From NCBI RefSeq assembly GCF_023634805.2, contig NZ_CP106881.1, positions 2,772,001 to 2,836,000 on the forward strand: DNA of 64,000 nucleotides. Direction: 5' to 3'. Positions 1 through 8,201 of the stretch are shown in pieces. The first letter of the stretch is position 1; the number at the start of each line of letters is the position of its first letter. The notes beneath the pieces are model-generated. The model saw only the letters and a program-made list of their open reading frames with translations. It was not told the origin of the DNA and searched no databases. Origin of the DNA: Comamonas endophytica. GTDB taxonomy: Bacteria > Pseudomonadota > Gammaproteobacteria > Burkholderiales > Burkholderiaceae_C. The position numbers and the translations under genes are program-made.

Positions 1-102
1 ACCTGGGACGACGCCCGCCAGCCCGCCGCGCGCACGCCTTCGATCAAGCCCAAGCGCAAGCTGGCAGCGCTGTTCCGGGCGCCGGAGATGGCGCAGTCTT
101 GA
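1..102 (+). CDS. 3' end of an unidentified gene
   Basis: An open frame runs in from the left edge and stops with TGA at 100-102, giving 33 residues that end in a basic stretch (KPKRKL) followed by LFRAPEMAQS. The start lies outside the window and no family can be recognised from the tail. Codon use is GC-rich like the neighbouring genes. A strong hairpin at 219-247 could end its transcript. It could also be a chance open frame, because only about 100 bases are visible. Confidence 0.4.
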   Translation, partial: TWDDARQPAARTPSIKPKRKLAALFRAPEMAQS

Positions 103-108
103 TGTTTC

Positions 109-218
109 CGATCCGTTCGTCCTGAGCTTGTCGAAGGATGAAGGGCCTGTGCTCAGTTCTGAGAACAGGCCGTCCATGGTTCGACGGGCCCGCCCAGGCA
201 AGCTCACCACGAACGGAT
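109..218. repeat. Dispersed intergenic repeat, copy 1
   Basis: Two inverted copies of an element with core CGTTCGTCCTGAGC then TTGTCGAAGGATG lie at about 112-140 and, in reverse, at 179-217. The reverse half matches 26884-26940 closely, sharing TGGACGGCCTGT and GAGCTTGCCTGGGCGG. The copy sits between the end of the upstream gene and a bidirectional terminator. It has no coding potential. Confidence 0.75.
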
Positions 219-247
219 AAAAAAAGCGCCTTGCGGCGCTTTTTTCG
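219..247. terminator. Bidirectional rho-independent terminator
   Basis: The stem AAAAAAGCGCC / GGCGCTTTTTT surrounds a short TTGC loop. It has A-runs on one side and T-runs on the other, so it can serve both the gene ending at 102 and the minus-strand binding protein ending at 262. Confidence 0.8.
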
Positions 248-261
248 TTTGTGTGAGATGT

Positions 262-1257
262 TCAACCATCCACCTTCACATTTGCTTCTTTGATCACCGT
301 GGCCCACTTCGCCACTTCCGCCTTCTGGAAGGCCGCGACCTGAGCCGTGGACAGGGTGGATGGCTCCATGCCCATGGTCTTCAGGCGGCCCTGCATGTCG
401 GGCGTGGCCAGGACCTTGGCGATTTCCTGGTGCAGGCGCTGCACGATTGCGTCGGGCGTGCCCGTGGGCGCGAAGATCGCCTGCCAGGAGGTGACCTCGA
501 AATCGCCCAGGCCCTTGAGGCCGGACTCCGCCACGGTGGGCACGTCCTTGAGCGAATCGAGGCGCTGCCTGGAGGTCACGGCCAGCGCGCGCAGCTTGCC
601 GCTGGTGATGTGGGGCGCGGCCACCACGGTGGTGTCGAACATCATGTCGACCTGGCCGCCCATCACGTCCTGGATCGCCGGGCCGCTGCCCTTGTAGGGC
701 ACGTGGGTGAACTTGACGCCCGACTTCCAGGCCAGCATCTCCAGCGCCAGATGCTGCGAGGTGCCCGCGCCGGCCGAGGCCGAGGACAGGCCGCCGTTCT
801 TCGCCTGCGAGGCCTCGATCACGTCCTTGAGCGACTTGTAGGGGCTGTTGGCCGGCACGACCAGTACCAGCGGGTTGGTGCCGATCAGCGTGATCGGCGT
901 GAAGGACTTGGTCGGGTCATAGCCCAGCTTCGGATAGAGGCTGATGTTGATCGCATGCGAGCTGATCGTGCCGCCCAGGATGGTGAAGCCATCGGGCTGG
1001 GCGCGCGCCGCGAGCTCCGAGCCCACGCTGCCGCCGGCGCCGGCCTTGTTGTCAACGACCACCGTCGTGCCCAGCGCGGGTCCCAGTTGCTGGGCGATCA
1101 GACGGCCCAGCTGGTCGGTGGTGCCGCCGGCGGCAAAGGGCACCATGTACGTGATGACCTTGCCTTTGGGCCAGTTGCTCTGCGCCAGCACCGCAGCGGG
1201 CAGGCAGGCGAGGGCCACGGGTGCGACCGCGGCCTTGAGTAGTTGTCGGCGTTGCAT
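262..1257 (-). CDS. Bug/TctC-family extracytoplasmic binding protein
   Basis: A 331-residue protein of the Bug (tripartite tricarboxylate transporter TctC) receptor family. It starts with an export signal (RRQLLKAAVAPVALACLPAA, cleavage near AQS). The Bug hallmarks follow: the VPFAAGGTTDQLGR ligand loop, a VVDNKAGAGGSVG stretch, and VPYKGSGPAIQDVMGGQVDM. AGGAGA lies about 8 bases before the ATG. It follows the galactarate dehydratase gene on the same strand, so an aldarate or a related organic acid is the likely ligand, by context only. No TctA/TctB membrane genes are nearby, which is usual for the expanded Bug family in Burkholderiales. Confidence 0.92.
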   Translation of the reverse strand: MQRRQLLKAAVAPVALACLPAAVLAQSNWPKGKVITYMVPFAAGGTTDQLGRLIAQQLGPALGTTVVVDNKAGAGGSVGSELAARAQPDGFTILGGTISSHAINISLYPKLGYDPTKSFTPITLIGTNPLVLVVPANSPYKSLKDVIEASQAKNGGLSSASAGAGTSQHLALEMLAWKSGVKFTHVPYKGSGPAIQDVMGGQVDMMFDTTVVAAPHITSGKLRALAVTSRQRLDSLKDVPTVAESGLKGLGDFEVTSWQAIFAPTGTPDAIVQRLHQEIAKVLATPDMQGRLKTMGMEPSTLSTAQVAAFQKAEVAKWATVIKEANVKVDG

Positions 1258-1327
1258 GTTTCTTGTCTCCTGGGTAATGAATGCCGCCTGTGAATCCAGG
1301 CGTGCGGGGTTTGAAAACTTCCGGTAT

Positions 1328-2905
1328 TCAGGTCACAGGCGCGGGATTGAAAAGAACCAGCGCGTTGTGCAGCTTCCACTGCTCGGCCCAGGTCTTGCGG
1401 CGGCCGCTGGCCACCTCGAGCATCAGGCGGAACAGCTCCCAGCCCGTCTCCTCGATCGTCGCCTCGCCGTCGGCGATGCGCCCGGCGTTCACATCCATCA
1501 GGTCGTGCCAGCGGCGCGCCAGATCGCTGCGCGTCGCCACCTTGATCACGGGGCACGCGGCCAGGCCGTAGGGCGTGCCGCGCCCGGTGGTGAAGACGTG
1601 CAGGTTCATGCCGGCCGCCAGCTGCAGCGTGCCGCAGATGAAGTCGGAGGCCGGCGTGGCGGCGTAGGTCAGGCCCTTTTGCTGCAGCTTCTCGCCCGGG
1701 GCCAGCACGCCGGTGATCGGTGCGGAACCCGACTTGACGATCGAGCCCATGGCCTTCTCGACGATGTTGGACAGCCCGCCCTTCTTGTTGCCCGGCGTAG
1801 TGTTGGCGCTGCGGTCGGCGCGGCCGCGCGCGAGGTAGCTGTCGTACCAGGCCATCTGGTCGATCATGGCCTGCGCGACTTCGGGCGTGCTGGCGCGCGA
1901 GGTCAGCTGGTCGATGCCATCGCGCACTTCGGTGACTTCGGAGAACATGACGCTGGCGCCGGCGCGCACCAGCAGGTCGGTGGCGAAGCCCACCGCCGGG
2001 TTGGCCGTGACACCGCTGAAGGCATCGCTGCCGCCGCACTGCACACCAACCACCAGCTCGCTGACCGGCACGGTCTCGCGGCGGCGCTGGTTCAGGCGCT
2101 GCAGGTGCACGTCGGCCTGGCGCACGATGGAGTCGATCATGCTCATGAAGCCCACATGCTCCTCGGCCTGCAGGCAGACCACGTCGAGCGGGGCATCGGA
2201 TGCGGGCAGGGCAGGGGCGCCGGCCAGCCGCTGCATCGGCAGCAGTGGGGCCTCGGGCGGCAGCAGGCGCTCGGGCTGCAGCTTCTCGCAGCCCAGGCTC
2301 ACGACCATGACCTCGTTGCCGAAGTTGGGGTTGCGGCTGATGTTGCGCAGCGTGCGGATGGGAATGATCGCATCCGGCGCGTCGATGGCCACGCCGCAGC
2401 CGTAGGCGTGCTCCAGGCCCACGACGTCGTCGACGTTGGGATAGCGCGGCAGCAGTTCCTGCTTGATGCGCTGCACCGCGGTGTCGACGACGCCAGCCAC
2501 GCATTGGACGGTGGTGGTGATAGCCAGGATGTTGCGCGTGCCCACCGAGCCGTCGGCATTGCAGTAGCCCTCGAAGGTATAGCCTTCGAGCGGTGCCAGC
2601 GCGGGCGGCTTCACGGTGGCCATGGGCAGGCCCTCGAGCTCTGGCGCGCCGGGCATGCGCAGCACGCGCTCGTTCACCCAGCTGCCGCGCGGCAGCGCCT
2701 GCAGCGCATAGCCGATGACCACGTTGTAGCGCCGCACGGCATCGCCTTGCGCCAGGTCTTCCAGTGCGACCTTGTGGCCCTGCGGGACGTTCTGCACCAG
2801 GCGCAGGCCATCGGCGAATTCCGTACCGGCGGGCAGGCCGCCATCGTTGGCCACGATGGCAACATTGTCGGCCGCATGCATGCGGATATAGAGGGGACTG
2901 CTCAT
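1328..2905 (-). CDS. garD: Galactarate dehydratase (UxaA/GarD family)
   Basis: A 525-residue iron-dependent sugar-acid dehydratase expected to convert D-galactarate to 5-dehydro-4-deoxy-D-glucarate in the cytoplasm. The N-terminal ~90 residues form an SAF domain ([15 protein letters not shown] ... GHKVALEDL). A UxaA-type catalytic region follows, with [26 protein letters not shown] and VSLGCEKLQ. The length matches GarD of enteric bacteria (about 523). An upstream in-frame ATG would add 24 residues. I chose the ATG at 2905 because it gives the family N-terminus ([10 protein letters not shown]) and has GGAAAG six bases ahead. It is divergent from the FCD regulator and shares the operator region. 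Altronate dehydratase is a weaker alternative, since the next pathway enzymes here act on KDG. Confidence 0.88.
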   Translation of the reverse strand: MSSPLYIRMHAADNVAIVANDGGLPAGTEFADGLRLVQNVPQGHKVALEDLAQGDAVRRYNVVIGYALQALPRGSWVNERVLRMPGAPELEGLPMATVKPPALAPLEGYTFEGYCNADGSVGTRNILAITTTVQCVAGVVDTAVQRIKQELLPRYPNVDDVVGLEHAYGCGVAIDAPDAIIPIRTLRNISRNPNFGNEVMVVSLGCEKLQPERLLPPEAPLLPMQRLAGAPALPASDAPLDVVCLQAEEHVGFMSMIDSIVRQADVHLQRLNQRRRETVPVSELVVGVQCGGSDAFSGVTANPAVGFATDLLVRAGASVMFSEVTEVRDGIDQLTSRASTPEVAQAMIDQMAWYDSYLARGRADRSANTTPGNKKGGLSNIVEKAMGSIVKSGSAPITGVLAPGEKLQQKGLTYAATPASDFICGTLQLAAGMNLHVFTTGRGTPYGLAACPVIKVATRSDLARRWHDLMDVNAGRIADGEATIEETGWELFRLMLEVASGRRKTWAEQWKLHNALVLFNPAPVT

Positions 2906-3045
2906 CGTCTGCTTTCCATCTTCCATCGGGACAGGGCGGGGCGCCGGATCAAGGCAGCCAACCGCCGCAGGGCCCATTGCGTATCGCTGAATTCCGCCCT
3001 GGAGGGCAGGAAAACCATCTCACACAATGCGCTTATAAGTGATAT

Positions 3046-3058
3046 GTTGTCGTACAAC
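3046..3058. promoter_or_regulatory. Predicted FCD/GntR operator
   Basis: GTTGTCGTACAAC is a perfect palindrome around CGT and fits the FadR-subfamily consensus TNGTNNNACNA. It lies 22 bases before the regulator ATG and 140 bases before garD, so it could control both directions. A CTTATAAG element next to it (3032-3039) is a possible -10 region, but no convincing -35 is seen. Confidence 0.65.
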
Positions 3059-3080
3059 CTAAAACCATTATCATCAGACC

Positions 3081-3890
3081 ATGAGTACGCCGACATCGGA
3101 ATTACCCCAATCCGCCGCATCTTTGTTGCCCGCGGACGGGCCTGCACTGCGCAGCAAGGCCAGCCGCGGCAGCCGCAGCCTGGCCAATCTGTTGTCGGAA
3201 GAATTCGATCAAAAGATCCGCCAGGGCCTCTTGCACGAGGGAGACAAGCTGCCGACCGAATCGGAACTGGTGCGCAGCTACGACGTCAGCCGCACCGTGG
3301 TGCGCGAGGCGCTGTCCAAGCTGCAGGCCGCGGGCCTGGTCGAGACACGCCACGGCATCGGCACCTTCGTGCTGCCCACGCGTCCTGGCCCGGGCCTGCT
3401 GCTCGATGCGCACGAGCTCAGCGAGTCGGTGGATGTGCTGGCCGTGCTGGAGCTGCGCATCAGCCTGGAGACCGAAGCCGCCGGCCTGGCGGCGCTGCGC
3501 CGCGAGGCACGGCACCTGCAGACCATGCGCGAGGCGCTGCAGGCCTTCGAGCACCATTTCGCGCTCGGCAACGAGACCGTGAGCCAGGACCTGGCATTCC
3601 ATCTGAGCATTGCGCAGGCCACGGGCAACCGCTACTTCCAGGAAATCCTGCAGCATTTCGGCACCATGCTGATCCCGCGCAACCGCATCGCCTCGATCCA
3701 CGCGCCGGCGCGCGACCCGGACTACCTGCGCCGCGTCAACCGCGAGCACGAGGAGATCTATGCGGCGATCGAGCGCCAGGACGCGGATTCCGCGCGTGCC
3801 GCCATGCGCCTGCACCTGACCAACTCGCGCGAACGCCTGCGCCTGGCGCAGCGTCTGAGCCTGCCTTCCGGGTCCGCCACGTCGGCATAG
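3081..3890 (+). CDS. FCD-domain GntR-family transcriptional regulator
   Basis: A 269-residue DNA-binding regulator of the FadR subfamily. After a variable 35-residue leader comes a winged-helix domain (about 36-105) with the GntR signature GDKLPTESELVRSY, VSRTVVREALSKLQAAGLVE and GIGTFV. The C-terminal all-helical FCD ligand domain follows (about 115-260) with ELRISLETEAAGLAA, FHLSIAQATGNRYF and HEEIYAAIERQD; the histidines and Asp/Asn residues that bind metal in this family are present. It sits between garD and the aldarate operon, so an aldarate or KDG is the probable effector. The start has no good Shine-Dalgarno. Confidence 0.9.
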   Translation: MSTPTSELPQSAASLLPADGPALRSKASRGSRSLANLLSEEFDQKIRQGLLHEGDKLPTESELVRSYDVSRTVVREALSKLQAAGLVETRHGIGTFVLPTRPGPGLLLDAHELSESVDVLAVLELRISLETEAAGLAALRREARHLQTMREALQAFEHHFALGNETVSQDLAFHLSIAQATGNRYFQEILQHFGTMLIPRNRIASIHAPARDPDYLRRVNREHEEIYAAIERQDADSARAAMRLHLTNSRERLRLAQRLSLPSGSATSA

Positions 3891-3963
3891 CAGGAACATT
3901 TGCCGCGCCCGGGGCAGGGCCCCATCGACCTCGCGTTTACCCCTAGAAATTTGCAAGTGATTT

Positions 3964-3988
3964 TTGACAGGTCTAGTTGTATGATGAC
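3964..3988 (+). promoter_or_regulatory. Possible promoter and second operator ahead of the aldarate operon
   Basis: TTGACA at 3964-3969 is a perfect -35 hexamer. TTGTATGATGA at 3977-3987 matches the TNGTNNNACNA operator pattern with one mismatch and would overlap the spacer, the classical place for repression. No good -10 hexamer stands at 17 bases, so the promoter assignment is weak. Confidence 0.35.
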
Positions 3989-4013
3989 TGATCACTATAC
4001 GGAGACACTTCAA

Positions 4014-4991
4014 ATGCTTTCCCGCTCACGTTTTCTGTGCACCGCGCTGGCCCTGGCTGGCGCCACCCTGGTTTCCGCCCCCGCGTTGGCGAATGATGCC
4101 TGGCCCAGCAAACCCATCCGCCTGGTGGTTCCCTACCCTCCAGGTGGCAGCTCCGACATCATTGCCCGCTCCATCGGCCAGCTGATCTCGCAGGAGCTCA
4201 AGCAGACCGTCGTGATCGAGAACAAGCCCGGCGCCAACGGCAACCTGGGCGCGGAATTCGTGGCCCGTGCCCAGCCCGACGGCTACACCTGGATGCTGGC
4301 CGACCTGGGTGCGCTGGCCATCTCGCCCTCCGTCTACACCAAGCTGAGTTTCGATCCCTCCAAGGACCTGCGCGGCGCGGCCATGCTGGCCTATTCGCCC
4401 CACATGCTGGTGGTGCACCCCGGCGTGAAGGCCAGCAACCTGAAGGAACTGGTCGAGCTGTCGAAGAAGGAAGATCTGAATTTCGCCGTCACGGCCACCG
4501 GCAGCGCGCCCCACCTGGCCGGTGTCGAGCTGGCCCGCGTCACGGGTGCCAAGTGGGTCTACGTGCCCTACAAGGGCGGCGTGCAGTCGGTGCAGGACAC
4601 CGTGGCCGGCCAGACCCAGGTGCTGATGAACGGCATGCTGGCCACCTACCCGCACGTGCAGAGCGGCAAGCTCAAGCTGCTGGGCATCTCCAAGGAAACG
4701 CGCATGCCGCTGATCGCCGACGTGCCGACGCTGGCCGAGCAGGGCGCCAAGGGCTTTGCCTCGGGCACCTGGCAGGGCGTGGTGGTGCCGGCGAAGACGC
4801 CCGAGGCCATCGTCCAGCGCGTGAACAAGGCGCTGGTGAGCGCCATCCGCTCGCCCGACGTGCGTGCCCGCCTCACGGCCCAGGGCGCCGAGCTGGTGAC
4901 GATGACGCCCGCCGAAACCGACAAGTTCTTCAACGCCGAGCGCGCGCGCTGGCGCACCGTGGTGCAGACCTCCAATCTGCAGCTGGACTGA
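4014..4991 (+). CDS. Bug/TctC-family binding protein of the aldarate operon
   Basis: A 325-residue periplasmic receptor. The signal peptide is [25 protein letters not shown], and the mature part starts near [10 protein letters not shown]. Bug motifs are [39 protein letters not shown] and [21 protein letters not shown]. An earlier in-frame start at 3900 exists, but GGAGAC lies seven bases before the ATG at 4014 and that start gives a clean signal peptide. It is the first gene of a plus-strand run with the KDG dehydratase 41 bases downstream, which suggests capture of an aldarate. The permease partner is not in the window. Confidence 0.92.
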   Translation: MLSRSRFLCTALALAGATLVSAPALANDAWPSKPIRLVVPYPPGGSSDIIARSIGQLISQELKQTVVIENKPGANGNLGAEFVARAQPDGYTWMLADLGALAISPSVYTKLSFDPSKDLRGAAMLAYSPHMLVVHPGVKASNLKELVELSKKEDLNFAVTATGSAPHLAGVELARVTGAKWVYVPYKGGVQSVQDTVAGQTQVLMNGMLATYPHVQSGKLKLLGISKETRMPLIADVPTLAEQGAKGFASGTWQGVVVPAKTPEAIVQRVNKALVSAIRSPDVRARLTAQGAELVTMTPAETDKFFNAERARWRTVVQTSNLQLD

Positions 4992-5032
4992 CGTCCATTT
5001 CTTTCGATACTGTTTTCTCCCTAAGGATTGCC

Positions 5033-5941
5033 ATGAGCCCCCAAGAAGTCAAAAGCGTGATGAGTTCCGGTCTGTTGTCGTTCCCTGTGACCGACTTCGA
5101 CAGCCAGGGCGACTTCAACCCCAAAGGCTATGCCGAGCGCCTCGAATGGCTCGCGCCCTACGGCGCCAGCGCGCTGTTCGCGGCCGGCGGCACCGGTGAG
5201 TTCTTCTCGCTGACGGCTGACGAGTATCCCCAGATCATCAAGACCGCGGTGGATACCTGCAAGGGCAAGGTGCCGATCATTGCCGGCGCCGGCGGCCCGA
5301 CGCGTTTTGCGATCCAGTGCGCCCAGGAAGCCGAGCGGGCCGGCGCCCATGGCATCCTGCTGCTGCCCCATTACCTGACCGAAGCCAGCCAGGAAGGCCT
5401 GGCCGCCCACGTCGAGGCGGTGTGCAAGAGCGTCAAGTTCGGCGTGATCATCTACAACCGCGGCCAGAGCCGTTTCACGCCCGAAACCGTGGCCAAGCTG
5501 TGCGAGCGCAACCCGAACCTGGTGGGTTTCAAGGACGGCGTGGGCGACATCGAAGCCATGTCCTCCATGTACCTGACCATGGGCGACCGCCTGGCCTATC
5601 TGGGCGGCCTGCCCACGGCCGAAGTCTACGCGGCAGCCTACAAGGCGCTGGGCACTCCGGTGTACTCGTCGGCCGTGTTCAACTTCATCCCCAAGACCGC
5701 CATCCGCTTCTATGAAGCGGTGCGCACCGACGACCACGCCACGCAGCACGAGCTGCTCAAGTCCTTCTTCATGCCCTACCTGGAGATCCGCAACCGCAGC
5801 GCCGGCTACGCGGTGTCGATCGTCAAGGCGGGTGCGAAGATCGTCGGCCACGATGCAGGCCCGGTGCGCGCACCGCTGCCCGAACTCAAGGCCGACGAGA
5901 TCGAAGCGCTGGCCGCGCTGATCAAGAAGGTCGAGCAGTAA
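5033..5941 (+). CDS. kdgD: 5-dehydro-4-deoxyglucarate dehydratase (KDG dehydratase)
   Basis: A 302-residue member of the DHDPS/NAL aldolase superfamily. It should decarboxylate and dehydrate 5-dehydro-4-deoxy-D-glucarate to 2,5-dioxopentanoate. Visible landmarks are [14 protein letters not shown] (residues 52-65), the catalytic-type tyrosine in [10 protein letters not shown] (Y141) and the Schiff-base lysine in [10 protein letters not shown] (K167). Length equals the family norm. AAGGA precedes the ATG by six bases. It uses the product of garD and feeds the semialdehyde dehydrogenase at 8202-9650. Confidence 0.93.
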   Translation: MSPQEVKSVMSSGLLSFPVTDFDSQGDFNPKGYAERLEWLAPYGASALFAAGGTGEFFSLTADEYPQIIKTAVDTCKGKVPIIAGAGGPTRFAIQCAQEAERAGAHGILLLPHYLTEASQEGLAAHVEAVCKSVKFGVIIYNRGQSRFTPETVAKLCERNPNLVGFKDGVGDIEAMSSMYLTMGDRLAYLGGLPTAEVYAAAYKALGTPVYSSAVFNFIPKTAIRFYEAVRTDDHATQHELLKSFFMPYLEIRNRSAGYAVSIVKAGAKIVGHDAGPVRAPLPELKADEIEALAALIKKVEQ

Positions 5942-5974
5942 GCTCTTCCCGACGGGGCTGAAATGGCCCCGGTG

Positions 5975-6021
5975 GCCGGAACGCCTGCAGGAAGCTCCTG
6001 CGGGCGCCCGGCTCTTTTTTC
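5975..6021 (+). terminator. Strong hairpin with T-tract after kdgD
   Basis: GCCGG..GCCTGCAGGA pairs with TCCTGCGGGC..CCGGC around an AGC loop, followed by TCTTTTTTC. It looks like a rho-independent terminator placed inside the run of aldarate genes. It would separate or attenuate the downstream three genes. Confidence 0.65.
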
Positions 6022-6046
6022 ATCCAGATTCCCAGGATTTTTCGGC

Positions 6047-7012
6047 ATGGCATCTTCCCGACCCCGCGTTCTCCAGTACGGCAAGATGCCGCTGCCCCAG
6101 CTCGATGCCGATCTGGCGCAGGCCTATGAAGTGCAGATCCTCTCCGAGCAAGCCGATCCCGGGCGCTTCCTCGCGGAGCAGGGCGCGCAGTTCGAGTACC
6201 TGGTGACGACGGCCGCCATGGGCCTGCCGGCGCGCGTGGTCGATGCGCTGCCGAACCTGAAGTTCGTCAGCAGTTTTGGCGTGGGCTTCGATGCGCTGGA
6301 CAAGGACGCGCTGCTGCGCCGCGGCGCGCGCGTGGGCTACACGCCCGGCGTGCTCGACGACTGCGTGGCCGACATGGCCTGGGCGCTGCTGCTGGACAGC
6401 GCGCGCGGGCTCAGCGCCGCGGACCGTTTCGTGCGCCGCGGCGAATGGAGCCAGCGGCGCTTCGGCATCACCACCCGTGTATCGGGCAAGCGCCTGGGCA
6501 TCTTCGGCATGGGCCGCATCGGCAGCGCCGTGGCGCGCCGCGGCGCGGGCTTCGACATGGAAGTCGCGTATCACAATCGCCGCCCGGTCGAAGGCTCGCC
6601 CCATCTGTACCAGGAATCGCTGCTGGAGCTCGCGCGCTGGAGCGACTTCCTGGTCATCACCGCGGCCGGTGGCGAAAACACGCGCCATCTGGTAAACGAT
6701 GAAGTGCTCGATGCGCTGGGCCCGCAGGGCTTCCTGGTCAATGTGGCGCGCGGCAGCGTGGTCGACGAGGCGGCGCTGGTCGAAGCGCTGCAAAGCGGCC
6801 GCATCGCGGGCGCGGGCCTGGATGTGTTCGAGGACGAACCCCGGCCGCACGCCGATCTGCTGGCGCTGGAAAACGCCGTGCTGGCGCCGCATGTGGCCAG
6901 CGGCACGCACGAGACCCGCCGCGCGATGGCCGATCTGGTGCTGGAAAATCTGCAGCAATTCATTGCCACCGGCCGCCCGGCGGTGGAAGTGCCCTGGTCC
7001 GCGGCGCGCTGA
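6047..7012 (+). CDS. D-isomer-specific 2-hydroxyacid dehydrogenase
   Basis: A 321-residue NAD(P)-dependent dehydrogenase. It has the catalytic domain split around a Rossmann fold: GIFGMGRIGSAVARR binds the cofactor, and the catalytic Arg (NVARGS, R235), Glu (DVFEDEP, E262) and His (APHVASGT, H282) are all present. It resembles glyoxylate/hydroxypyruvate reductases of the GhrB type. The ATG at 6047 has AGGA nine bases upstream and is preferred over a longer frame reaching into the terminator hairpin. In this locus it may reduce a 2-keto acid side product, but its exact substrate cannot be read from sequence. Confidence 0.85.
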   Translation: MASSRPRVLQYGKMPLPQLDADLAQAYEVQILSEQADPGRFLAEQGAQFEYLVTTAAMGLPARVVDALPNLKFVSSFGVGFDALDKDALLRRGARVGYTPGVLDDCVADMAWALLLDSARGLSAADRFVRRGEWSQRRFGITTRVSGKRLGIFGMGRIGSAVARRGAGFDMEVAYHNRRPVEGSPHLYQESLLELARWSDFLVITAAGGENTRHLVNDEVLDALGPQGFLVNVARGSVVDEAALVEALQSGRIAGAGLDVFEDEPRPHADLLALENAVLAPHVASGTHETRRAMADLVLENLQQFIATGRPAVEVPWSAAR

Positions 7013-7085
7013 GCGCCTGTCCCGCGGCGACTGCAGTGCCGGTGCGCTGCGCCCGCGCCATTTCACTAGACCTCAGGAGATTGCC

Positions 7086-8174
7086 ATGAACCGCCGCAAG
7101 CTGTTGAAAACCTTCAGCGCCACCGCCCTGGGTGCCTGGGGCGCCGCCGCAGGAGCCCAGTCCTTCGGCTTCGTGCCGCAGCAGCGCTACCCCGATCCGT
7201 CGGTCTTCATTCTCGATCCGAGCTTTGCCAAGTACCGCATCTACAGCAGCACCGTCGAGCAGCTCGGCACGGGCATGCGCTGGGCCGAGGGCCCGGCGTA
7301 CTTCCCGGAAACCGGCACGCTGATCCTGAGCGACATCCCCAACAACCGGCTGATGAAGTACGAGGAGAAGACCGGCCGGTTTTCCGTGCACAAGGAAAAT
7401 GCCAACTACGCCAACGGCAACGCGCGCGACCGCCAGGGCCGGCTGATCACCTGCGAGCATTCGGTGACGCGCCGCGTGGTGCGCACCGAGCGCGACGGCA
7501 GCACCACGGTGCTGGCCGACAGCTACCAGGGCAAGCGCCTGAATGCGCCCAATGACGTGGTGGTGAAGTCGGACGACAGCATCTGGTTCACCGATCCGCT
7601 GTTCGGCATCAATGGCGAATGGGAAGGCGCGCGCGCCACGCCCGAGCAGGCCGGCACCTATGTCTACCGCATCGGCAGGGACGGCCAGATCAGCGCCGTG
7701 GTGACCGATCTGGTCAACCCCAACGGCCTGGCGTTCTCTCCCGACGAGAAGAAGCTGTATGTGGTCGAGTGGAAGGGCAATCCCAACCGCGGCGTATGGA
7801 GCTTCGACGTTTCGGCCGATGGCACCAGCCTGTCGAACAAGACCCGGCTGATCGATGCCGATGGCCCGGGCGCGTTCGATGGCCTGCGCGTCGACCGCGA
7901 TGGCAATCTGTGGTGCGGATGGGGCTTCAGCGGCGCCTTCAGCCCCGAGGCGAGCGACATCGGCGGCGGCATGCGCGCCCATCTGCCGCTGGGCAAGTCC
8001 GAGGAGATGGACGGCGTGAAAGTCTTCAACCCTCAGGGCAAGCCGATCGGCTTCATCCGCCTGCCCGAGCGCTGCGCCAATCTGGAATTCGGCGGCCCCA
8101 AGCGCAACCGCCTCTATATGGCCAGCAGCCATTCGCTGTACGCCTTGTATGTCGAAGCCCATGGCGCGGCATGA
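7086..8174 (+). CDS. SMP-30/gluconolactonase-family lactonase, exported
   Basis: A 362-residue beta-propeller hydrolase of the SMP-30/LRE family. The N-terminus is a twin-arginine-like signal (NRRKLLKTFSATALGAWGAA, cleavage after GAQ). The mature protein carries the metal-site landmarks WAEGPAYFPETGTL, LNAPNDVVVKSDDSIWFTDP, VNPNGLAFSPDEKKLYV and GAFDGLRVDRDGNLW. Such enzymes open aldonolactones or aldarolactones. Given its neighbours, galactaro- or glucarolactone is a sensible periplasmic substrate, by inference. AGGAG precedes the ATG. No uronate dehydrogenase, the usual source of these lactones, is present in the window. Confidence 0.82.
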   Translation: MNRRKLLKTFSATALGAWGAAAGAQSFGFVPQQRYPDPSVFILDPSFAKYRIYSSTVEQLGTGMRWAEGPAYFPETGTLILSDIPNNRLMKYEEKTGRFSVHKENANYANGNARDRQGRLITCEHSVTRRVVRTERDGSTTVLADSYQGKRLNAPNDVVVKSDDSIWFTDPLFGINGEWEGARATPEQAGTYVYRIGRDGQISAVVTDLVNPNGLAFSPDEKKLYVVEWKGNPNRGVWSFDVSADGTSLSNKTRLIDADGPGAFDGLRVDRDGNLWCGWGFSGAFSPEASDIGGGMRAHLPLGKSEEMDGVKVFNPQGKPIGFIRLPERCANLEFGGPKRNRLYMASSHSLYALYVEAHGAA

Positions 8175-8201
8175 ATCCCTTTTTTTCGAGGAACCTTAGA
8201 A

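Noticed and set aside
944..3946. A 1000-codon open frame on the plus strand
   Set aside because: It lies opposite garD and a Bug gene and runs into the regulator gene in another frame. Its translation is low-complexity Ala/Arg/Gly/His. It is a shadow of GC-rich coding DNA.
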